Assembly: GCA_003225595.1 (NCBI GenBank)
Contig: QIAR01000077.1
Coordinates: 1 to 39,570 of the forward strand
Reading direction: 5' to 3'
DNA: 39,570 nt
Source: Acidobacteriota bacterium
GTDB lineage: Bacteria; Acidobacteriota; Terriglobia; Terriglobales; Acidobacteriaceae
Within the stretch, counting starts at the first letter, position 1. Each line of letters begins with the position of its first letter. Position numbers and translations under genes: made by a program. Below the pieces are notes generated by a model. The model did not search any database, had not been told where the DNA came from, and saw only the letters and a program-made list of their open reading frames with translations. This document shows, piece by piece, positions 1 through 7,839 of this stretch.

Positions 1-924
1 AGATGTAGCTCTGAAAACGATTCTCCGTTTCTTTGCTTTGTGCCGAAGTGAGCCAGAGCAGATCGTCTTCGATATGTACCGAGAGATGCAGAACCGACTA
101 ATGGCACGAAGGCAGGGAACATTTGAGGAGATTCAACTTGCCAAGCCGTTCAGTGAATTCGGGCAACGAAAACCTCCAGGCACTGGCAGTTGCCTATGCA
201 GAAAGCACCGAAGAAAGAGTCAAGAAGCAATGGGACGCCATCTTTTCTGCCGGCTGGAAGGAGAAGAAACCCGTAGAACTGCCTGTCGTGTGCCTGGGAA
301 TAGCGGTACTTCGGAAGAAACCGCGATTGTGCTGGCCGCCCCAAATCGATACCAGCTGCTCAGGGCAGAATATTGGTACTTATACCATCGGGCAGGTCAG
401 ATAGTGGCTGATCTGGGTGTAGCTGTAGGTCATCGAGCCACCTCGGAACTGCCAATGTCTCTAGGCAACGCAGCGGACAGTTCTTCCCACTGGCTGGCCG
501 TGTTCTCGCATTTCCTGCCTGTGGACCTTTCCCTCGATCCACGATTTACGCAAATTGCAGCTCTAGCTGCATTCTGAATTTCAACTTCACCGCGGATCAG
601 GGACCCCTGACGGATTTAGAACGGGGTTTTGTTAGAAGCTCTCAAAGAGCCAACGCTGATCAGAAATACCCCGCTTCACACCCACGTCCTGCACTGGCCG
701 AGATGAAAAAAGAGAGCCCACCACTAGGTCACCCACTCCGGCTCTGGTTCCACGTCTCCCTGCAAGTGCCAGCACGCGCTATCTCTGATTCTTTCTCCTG
801 CAGCGCATCAGGAGCCCAAAGCTTGCGGGCCTCTCCAATAGGCACATTATCCGCTTCGCTCTCCGTTAGGATGATGAGCCCTTCGACATGTGTTAGTATG
901 CGCGGGTTTTGAAAGGAGCTCTCC

Positions 925-1350
925 ATGAAGCGCATCAACTTCTTGGTTGGGGTCACACTAGCAGTGGGCGTGGTGCTGGGCTTGCTGGGTAGCCGGATGT
1001 TGAGCGCCCAAGACAATTTGAAAAGCGGCACGGTTCTGCAGCGAACAGAACTTAAGGCCGCGCCCGGATGGGAAGCGATCCTTGTGGAGCGTATCCTGCC
1101 ACCGGCTGCGGAGAGCGGCAAGCATACGCAATCGGGCAACGAGATCGTGTATATCCAGGACGGTTCGGTGATCTTTGAGGCGCAGGGCAAGCCCGCTGTG
1201 ACCCTGAAGCCCGGCGAGGCATTCACCACTGTCGCCGGCGAAGTGCACAATGTGAAGAATGCCAGCAGCAGCGATCCTGCCAAGGCCCTGGCCTTCTATG
1301 TTGCCAAAAAGGGCGCTCGTCTCGAGGATCTCTCGGTTCCGGCGAAATAA
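925..1350 (+). CDS. Secreted/anchored cupin-domain protein
   Basis: 141 aa ORF with N-terminal hydrophobic signal (MKRINFLVGVTLAVGVVLGLLGSRMLSAQ) and cupin-like pattern (PPAAESGKHTQSGNEIVYIQDGSVIFEAQGKPAVTLKPGEAFTTVAGEVHNVKN); AAAGGAGC upstream of ATG. Confidence 0.8.
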   Translation: MKRINFLVGVTLAVGVVLGLLGSRMLSAQDNLKSGTVLQRTELKAAPGWEAILVERILPPAAESGKHTQSGNEIVYIQDGSVIFEAQGKPAVTLKPGEAFTTVAGEVHNVKNASSSDPAKALAFYVAKKGARLEDLSVPAK

Positions 1351-2202
1351 GAATCGAAGGCGGCCCGGTGAGGAGACAGCCCGTTCCGAAGGATATGTGT
1401 GCCCCGCGACCTTATGAATTGCTAGCTGGGTTTCAGACTGCAGAAAAAGACTCACCCACCGAGAGTAGCCGCTGTCATAGTTCTATTCGCAGGACAGCCC
1501 GTGGTGCCGTGGTGGATTGTGGTGCCATTTCATCATTGCAAGCTCTATAGGACATAAAGGTGGTTGATCCGCTTGTGTGCGCATACCTATTGCGCCGCCA
1601 CGACTCGCCACAAGCGCCACGCGATGTTCTCCTTCTGCACATCCTGCTGTCGCTGCGGTTCTCCGCAGCGTGACCGTGTCCTCGGCGAACACCGCGCTTC
1701 GCTCAGGCCTGTTACTGCCTAATGTACCGCGGAACCTGCTTGATAGTTCCTGAGACACGCTTCCATCTGCCAGCGGCATCATGCCACAAGCCGCCGCTAC
1801 TCCCTAACAACGGGTTAAGCATCGCGGTCACCGCCGGTGTGGATCCGGCCTTCAATACTTCTCGTCGCGTCAGATTCCTCATTGCCCCTCAGCGCAGGTG
1901 ACTTTCTATCATAGGGCCGCGGATCGCGCTGCTTTCGCACGCCAGGTAGCACATAGAGAGGGCCATTCGCAATCGACGCAAGCAGCGGGAGTGTGGGCTG
2001 AGTGTAGCAATAGGGAATTGGGCTTCGGAACTGACTCGGTTCACGAAGCCCACAGGTTGCCAGCATCCTTCCACGCCGCCGCCCCTTTTTGACCGCAACG
2101 TTCCCGGTGCTGTACCAATCTGCAATATTGGACGCAAGGCTTGATTTGGAACTCAAACCGACTTGCGCCTGAGGACTGAAACGGTACAATGACGCCCGGA
2201 GT

Positions 2203-2250
2203 ATGTCAACGATAATCGCAAGGTATACTGCTGGTATACTCTGGTATACT
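2203..2250 (+). promoter_or_regulatory. Candidate GntR operator: shared 15-mer ATGTCAACGATAATC plus three GGTATACT direct repeats
   Basis: ATGTCAACGATAATC at 2203-2217; GGTATACT at 2222-2229, 2233-2240 and 2243-2250 (spacing 11 and 10 bp). About 100 bp upstream of the GntR-A start; same 15-mer recurs upstream of GntR-B. Confidence 0.7.
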
Positions 2251-2347
2251 CGCACTTGGAATAAACATCGTGGGTCCCGGCTTGAACGGCTGTAAGAAAG
2301 AGGCTTTCGGGTTACGACGACTGTCTTCGGGAATTGAGGTGAGTGTG

Positions 2348-3097
2348 ATGCCTACTGCATCAACGATGGAACGGAAGACTAGGGGCGCAACCGGGTCCAC
2401 GGGATTCTCTTATGCGCCTGCGTACCAAACTGTCGATAAACTGAGCGAGCGTGTTTACCAGTCGCTCAAGCGCGACATCATCACTGGGATTTTGCGGCCC
2501 GGTGAAGCGGTGACCGAGAAGGATCTCGCGGGACGATACAAATCAAGCCGCACTCCAGTTCGCGAAGCGGCCCTCCGATTGGAAGAGCAGAACCTGCTGC
2601 AGAACATTCCCAATAGAGGGTACTTCGTGACACATCTAACCGTAAACGATCTCAACGACATCTACGAATATCGGTTGTCAGTCGAGTGCACTAGTGCGGA
2701 ATTAGCTGCCAGTAGGGGTATTCCAGGCAACAATCTGTCAGAGTTGAACAAGCTTGGGAGTCGGCGCAGTCGACCCGATAGCCGCGCCAGTTTTGAGGAG
2801 TTCATCGCAGCCGATACCGCTTTCCACGTCAATATAGCTCGCCTGACGCGGAACCCTCTGCTGGTGAGGGCAGTATCTGATATGAGGTGTCAGATGGAGC
2901 GCATCCTCTTTGCAGGCATAGACGCCCTGGACACCTCTTACTACTACGGCGACTTGCCAGTTCATGGGCATCAAGGAATACTACGTGCGATCAAAGAGGG
3001 TAATGTGAAGCTGGCGAGGAAACTTATGCACGAACACATAATGAGTGCAAAGGAAGAAGTCATCCAACTGGCACAGAATGGATCAAGGCTGATCTGA
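2348..3097 (+). CDS. GntR family (FCD/FadR-type) transcriptional regulator A
   Basis: wHTH signature LSERVYQSLKRDIITGILRPGEAVTEKDLAGRYKSSRTPVREAALRLEEQNLL, followed by an FCD-like helical domain. ATG at 2348 preceded by GAGGTGAG; the ORF track start at 2270 is probably too long. Confidence 0.9.
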   Translation: MPTASTMERKTRGATGSTGFSYAPAYQTVDKLSERVYQSLKRDIITGILRPGEAVTEKDLAGRYKSSRTPVREAALRLEEQNLLQNIPNRGYFVTHLTVNDLNDIYEYRLSVECTSAELAASRGIPGNNLSELNKLGSRRSRPDSRASFEEFIAADTAFHVNIARLTRNPLLVRAVSDMRCQMERILFAGIDALDTSYYYGDLPVHGHQGILRAIKEGNVKLARKLMHEHIMSAKEEVIQLAQNGSRLI

Positions 3098-3147
3098 GCG
3101 GCGAAGTCTTTGCGACCTCACGTAGTGCAATAGTTCGATCTCGACCG

Positions 3148-4644
3148 ATGAATCAGAAACCTGATCGGCAACAACTGGCCCGCGGAGCGCTGGGACAGGC
3201 CGAAGTTTTATTCCAGGCCGTAGCTCATTTGGGCCCGGCAGGCGCCGCCATCGTAATTTTTCCATTTCTGACGCACTACGTCGGAGCAGCCGTCCCATTC
3301 CTGTTGGCCGTGTGTCTTGTCGCGGTGCTCCTCACCGCACTCTGTGTTTCCTCGCTGGCTCGCCATCTTCCCTCAGCCGGGGGATTTGTTACCTATGTTG
3401 GTCAAGGGCTGGGCAAGCGCTTTGGGTTCTTTACCGCGTGGGCGTATTTTCTTTATGATCCGCTCATTCCCACGGTTTCAATCCTGATTGCGGCTGGTTT
3501 TCTGGAACAGGTCCTGAAGAGGCAATTGGACGTCACCGTGCCTTGGTGGATTACCACCTTGGCATGTCTGGCCGTCGTCCATTTCGTTACTTATGCCGGG
3601 GTGAAACAGTCCGCCAAGCTGAACATGCTGCTGGGCGCTGCTGAGTGCGTGATGCTCTTGTTGCTAAGCATTTGGGTAATCATTGACGCCGGCAGCGGAG
3701 CTCAATCCCTTGTCCCATTCCGATTTCCCGAAAGCGGGCCTCATGCGCTCTTCCTTGGATTTGCGTTCGCTTTGTTATTGTTCTGCGGTTTTGAATCAGC
3801 CGCACCACTTGCCGAGGAGACGAAGAATGCAAAGACAGCGATCCCACGCACGATGATTTCGTCGCTACTGGTAGTGGGTGGGCTATGGATCTTGACTGGA
3901 TACGCAATGGTAGTTGGTTTTGGGATTACCAACGCCGATCAGATGTTGCAGGCTAGTGAAAACCCGTTTTTCAGTCTTGCAAATGGCGTTTGGCGTAATG
4001 GCTGGATTCTAGTCGCGTTCGCTCTCGTCAACTCCTCGCTGGCAGCTTCCATTGCGGGTCAGAATGCGGGTTCGCGCGTAATCTACGCGCTAGGCCGGGC
4101 AGGCGTGTTGCCATCGGCGCTGGGACGCACTCACCCTAAGCACCAGACACCACACGTTGCCATCGCGTTCCAGAGCATCTTGAACGTCGCGGTCTCGATC
4201 ACTTTGGGGCTTTGGCTCGGTCCAATTGGCGCGCTTAATTTCATTGGAGTGTTGATCGCCATAGGCATCATTGTGATTTACATATTGGCGAACGTTTCCG
4301 TAATCCCATTGTTCTGGAAACGGTACCGAGAGGAATGGAGAATTCTTCGGCACCTTGTGGTACCGGTCCTGGCGGTCGGACTGCTTGCTTTGGCGTTCTA
4401 TTACACGGTGTGGCCGATTCCTCCCCAACCTCTGTCAGTTGCTGAGGCTTTCGTCGCGGTGTGGCTATCGGTCGGCGCTAGTCTAGCCATTTTCCTCCGC
4501 GGACGCATCCGAGACGCACTTGAACGAGCGGTGTCAATTGTTTTTCAGGCAGGTCAAAATCCGGTTCTAGCCGCGGTAAATGATGATCCGCAGGTCATCG
4601 TCACGCCGGCACCGATGTCAAATACCAACATGAGTAATACGTAA
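3148..4644 (+). CDS. APC-superfamily amino acid permease A
   Basis: 498 aa, multiple TM segments; N-terminal GQAEVLFQAVAHLGPAGAAIVIFPFLTHYVG and EETKNAKTAIPRTMISSLLVVGG motif typical of APC transporters. Confidence 0.87.
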   Translation: MNQKPDRQQLARGALGQAEVLFQAVAHLGPAGAAIVIFPFLTHYVGAAVPFLLAVCLVAVLLTALCVSSLARHLPSAGGFVTYVGQGLGKRFGFFTAWAYFLYDPLIPTVSILIAAGFLEQVLKRQLDVTVPWWITTLACLAVVHFVTYAGVKQSAKLNMLLGAAECVMLLLLSIWVIIDAGSGAQSLVPFRFPESGPHALFLGFAFALLLFCGFESAAPLAEETKNAKTAIPRTMISSLLVVGGLWILTGYAMVVGFGITNADQMLQASENPFFSLANGVWRNGWILVAFALVNSSLAASIAGQNAGSRVIYALGRAGVLPSALGRTHPKHQTPHVAIAFQSILNVAVSITLGLWLGPIGALNFIGVLIAIGIIVIYILANVSVIPLFWKRYREEWRILRHLVVPVLAVGLLALAFYYTVWPIPPQPLSVAEAFVAVWLSVGASLAIFLRGRIRDALERAVSIVFQAGQNPVLAAVNDDPQVIVTPAPMSNTNMSNT

Positions 4645-4681
4645 GGAGTGGTTCGAACCTGCTCTTGATTGGACAAGCACT

Positions 4682-6307
4682 ATGGATTCCTACGATGCAG
4701 TATTTGTGGGAAGTGGAATCAATTCTTTGGTTGGTGCTGCAATCCTCGCAAAAGCCGGGTGGAAGGTTTGCGTCCTCGAACGGACTCCATGGCTCGGTGG
4801 CAACATTCGTACGGCTGAGGTCACAGAGCCCGGGTTTATCCATGACCTGTATTCGGGATGGCACCCGTTGTTTACGGGATCGGAAGCATATGCGCTGCTC
4901 AAGTCAGACTTGGAAGCTCGCGGATTGAAGTACCTGAATACCGAAAATCCGACCGCAACATTGTTCCCCGATGGTAATGCTGCATTTCTGTCTACCTCGC
5001 TACAAGAGAACGTTCGACATTTCGAGACTTTGGCGGCCGGAGATGGTGAGAGTTGGAATCGCGCAGTCACAGAGTTCATGGCGCGCTCTGACCTGGGATT
5101 GGGGTTACTCGGCACCGAATTGTGGTCCTGGGCGGGGTTGAAGTTCCTGGTCAAGGGCCTTCGGCGACTTGGTGTGGAAGGAACGATGGAATTCGGCTCT
5201 CAGTTGCTAGGCTCGAGCCGCTCATGGCTAACCGAAACTTTCCGGTCGTCACGTATACACGGCTTGCTTGCTCCTTGGGTTTTACATACAGGGCTGGGGC
5301 CTGACAGTGCTGGTTCTGGGTTCATGAACCTGCTGATCGCCGTAGCACTCCAACTGGGAGGCATGCCGGTACCGCGGGGTGGTGGCGCAAAACTGGTGGA
5401 TGCGATAGTCGGAATAATTCGCGATCATGGAGGCGAACTTCATAGCGACTGTCATGTTGATTTGGTGGAAGTGAGTGCTGGCTCCGCCGTTGGAGTCCGT
5501 ACCCGCGGACAACTGTTCCCAGCCCGGAAGGCCGTTATTTGCAGCGTGACCCCACAGCAACTCTACCTGCAACTTCTGGAAAAGACTGTTGTCCCCGAAC
5601 GTGCAGCACAGAAGGCGCGCCGCTTCCGTTTTGGGCGTGGAGATATGCAGATACATGTTGCTTTGTCGGAACCGCCCAAATGGCCTGGAGATGCAGAAAG
5701 ATTATCCCGCACCGCAATGGTCCATGTGACACCGGGCTTGGACGGAGTGTCGGGTGCCGTGAATGAGGCCGAGCGGGGCTTACTACCTGCAGAGCCGACA
5801 ATCGTCGTCGGGCAGCCCACAGCAGTTGATCCATCACGTTCTCCCCAGGGTACGTGGATTCTGTGGATTCAGCTTCAGGAACTACCCAATTCACCGCGGG
5901 GCGATGCAGCCGGCAAGATTCAAACTGATGGTACCTGGAGTGAAACGCTGCGCGAGTGTTTTGCCGATCGCATCATCGCGAGACTATGCGCGATCATCCC
6001 GAATCTCGAGAGTGCAATGCGTAAGCGCATGGTAATTTCTCCGGCCGATCTCGCGCGTACCAACATCAACCTGGTAGGGGGCGACCCCTATGCAGGTTCC
6101 TGTTCACCCGACCAATTCTTCATCTGGCGCCCTTTGCCTGGAATGCCACGGCACCGTACGAGCATCAAGAAGCTCTACCACATCGGGGCTTCCACGCATC
6201 CCGGTCCCGGCCTGCATGGTGCGTCTGGTCTAATGGTGGCAAAAGAACTGTTGAGTACGAGAGCTTATCGCAGGGTGAGGAGCGCCGGGTTGATGTTACT
6301 GCGGTGA
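4682..6307 (+). CDS. FAD/NAD(P)-dependent oxidoreductase, phytoene-dehydrogenase-like
   Basis: N-terminal dinucleotide-binding motif YDAVFVGSGINSLVGAAILAKAGWKVCVLERTPWLGGNIRT; C-terminal HPGPGLHGASGLMVAKELL typical of the family. Confidence 0.87.
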   Translation: MDSYDAVFVGSGINSLVGAAILAKAGWKVCVLERTPWLGGNIRTAEVTEPGFIHDLYSGWHPLFTGSEAYALLKSDLEARGLKYLNTENPTATLFPDGNAAFLSTSLQENVRHFETLAAGDGESWNRAVTEFMARSDLGLGLLGTELWSWAGLKFLVKGLRRLGVEGTMEFGSQLLGSSRSWLTETFRSSRIHGLLAPWVLHTGLGPDSAGSGFMNLLIAVALQLGGMPVPRGGGAKLVDAIVGIIRDHGGELHSDCHVDLVEVSAGSAVGVRTRGQLFPARKAVICSVTPQQLYLQLLEKTVVPERAAQKARRFRFGRGDMQIHVALSEPPKWPGDAERLSRTAMVHVTPGLDGVSGAVNEAERGLLPAEPTIVVGQPTAVDPSRSPQGTWILWIQLQELPNSPRGDAAGKIQTDGTWSETLRECFADRIIARLCAIIPNLESAMRKRMVISPADLARTNINLVGGDPYAGSCSPDQFFIWRPLPGMPRHRTSIKKLYHIGASTHPGPGLHGASGLMVAKELLSTRAYRRVRSAGLMLLR

Positions 6308-7537
6308 TGCCAAGGCCAATTCTGAATTCCTTGCGAGGTAGTCTTCCACCGCGTTCAACAGACGATCAACATCGCTCTTGTTGTTGTAGAAGTGACAGGA
6401 AACTCGCACACCGCCCACGTTGGAAGTGTACCGTACGGCTACCAGAATCTTTCGATCGAGTAGATGTTCCTTTAACTCGATGTCCTTGTGCGGACTCCCG
6501 GGAAATCCCATAGCGATGATCCCCGATCGATTAACGGGCGGCCGCGGCGTCACCACATTCATTCGCAGCGTCTCTAGCCCTTCTAAGAGGTAGTTTGTCA
6601 CAGTTCGGATTTGCTCTTCGATAACCGCCTTCCCGAGTTCATTAATCATGTGAAGCGAGGCAGCCAGGCCGATTCCCCCAGGATAGTTTGCCGTGCCACC
6701 GTTCTCGTAATCTCTCGCTTTATGAGAGAACTCGACGGGCTGCAACGGCGTGATCGACGGAGTTTCGAAATACGTGCCCCAACCGCCGAGTGGAGCTTCT
6801 AAGGAAAGGTATCCGGCTACAGGTCGTCGAAGTTTGTCTGAAATACCCTTGCGGATATACATGAAGCCCGCGCCAAACGGGGCGTTGAGCCACTTATGGC
6901 CGCCACAGACGACGATGTCGACAGGAACCTTCGACACATCCAGCGGAAAAGCACCGAGCTGCTGGATGGCATCGACAATCAGCAGAACACCGGACTGACT
7001 GCACAGCTTGGAAATGCCTTCGAGATCGCAAAAATAGCCGTTGCTCCATTGGACCGAACTGATGACTACGGCCTTGGTGCGACCGTCAATGACTTCTTCG
7101 AAACTGGAAAGTGGGAGCTCCCCATCTTTGTTTTTGGCAACACGGATCTGAGGACAAATCCCGCTGTTAGGCTGACGCCATGCGAGTGGTACTGCTATAA
7201 ATTCAAGGTCAGTAGTAACGATATTATCGCCGGGTTCCAGCGGGAGAGCGCGGGCAGCGATGCTCAGACCGTGGGTTGTGCTTTCGATAATTGCAATCTC
7301 ATCTTCCGACGCGCCGATCAACCGAGCTGCTTCCGGACGCGCCTTTTCGCGAGCAGCATCGATGGCGAGATGATGATCAACCATAGAGCGCACAGGGGCG
7401 ACCATTGTCTGGTCGAGGAACTCACGTATGGCGCCCACCGCGCTACGAGGCGCAATACCTACTCCGGCGCTGTCAAAAAATGTCTTGTCCCGCAAAGCGG
7501 GAAATTCTTTTCTAATGTGCGCCAGTGAAGCGCCCAT
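6296..7537 (-). CDS. Class-V aminotransferase-fold PLP enzyme 1
   Basis: FFDSAGVGIAPRSAV...; PLP Lys motif VVCGGHKWLNAPFGAGFMYIRK. ATG at 7537 preceded by AAAGGGGGG; the track start at 7786 is overextended. Stop overlaps the tail of the FAD oxidoreductase by 12 bp. Confidence 0.88.
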   Translation of the reverse strand: MGASLAHIRKEFPALRDKTFFDSAGVGIAPRSAVGAIREFLDQTMVAPVRSMVDHHLAIDAAREKARPEAARLIGASEDEIAIIESTTHGLSIAARALPLEPGDNIVTTDLEFIAVPLAWRQPNSGICPQIRVAKNKDGELPLSSFEEVIDGRTKAVVISSVQWSNGYFCDLEGISKLCSQSGVLLIVDAIQQLGAFPLDVSKVPVDIVVCGGHKWLNAPFGAGFMYIRKGISDKLRRPVAGYLSLEAPLGGWGTYFETPSITPLQPVEFSHKARDYENGGTANYPGGIGLAASLHMINELGKAVIEEQIRTVTNYLLEGLETLRMNVVTPRPPVNRSGIIAMGFPGSPHKDIELKEHLLDRKILVAVRYTSNVGGVRVSCHFYNNKSDVDRLLNAVEDYLARNSELALASPQ

Positions 7538-7666
7538 CGTCCCCCCTTTTGTGAGCGCCGTATAATTACACGAGCTGTGCGAGCAGCACAAGCGAAGTCG
7601 CCGGAACTTTTCCGCGGCAGATCTCTGATCGTCCCTCATCGTGAAATCTGCGGATCGATCTTGGAC

Positions 7667-7696
7667 TTGACAAGCCAACACGAATCCAACTAATAT
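7667..7696 (+). promoter_or_regulatory. Candidate sigma70-type promoter for TonB receptor A
   Basis: TTGACA (7667-7672), 18-bp spacer, TAATAT (7691-7696), about 145 bp upstream of ATG 7840. Confidence 0.55.
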
Positions 7697-7839
7697 CCGT
7701 GGCCGCTCCGCAGTGGGAGATGTAAGGTCGGTTCCCGCCCCGTCCCTTTGCCGACGTAATTCCCACCGACTCGAAGCGCTATTCACTCTAAGTGTTTTCA
7801 GCGTCAGAAGTTTGGCTCGAACTCGGGAGGAGATCGCTT

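Noticed and set aside
729-1455. 184-aa and 165-aa minus-strand ORFs
   Set aside because: Antisense to the cupin gene; no family signal.
2203-2250. Sialic-acid (nan) regulation suggested by GGTATA repeats
   Set aside because: No nan catabolic or transport genes in the window; only operator style is similar.
1483-2255. Several 80-146 aa minus-strand ORFs
   Set aside because: No start context or domain signal; low-quality composition, so the region was treated as non-coding.
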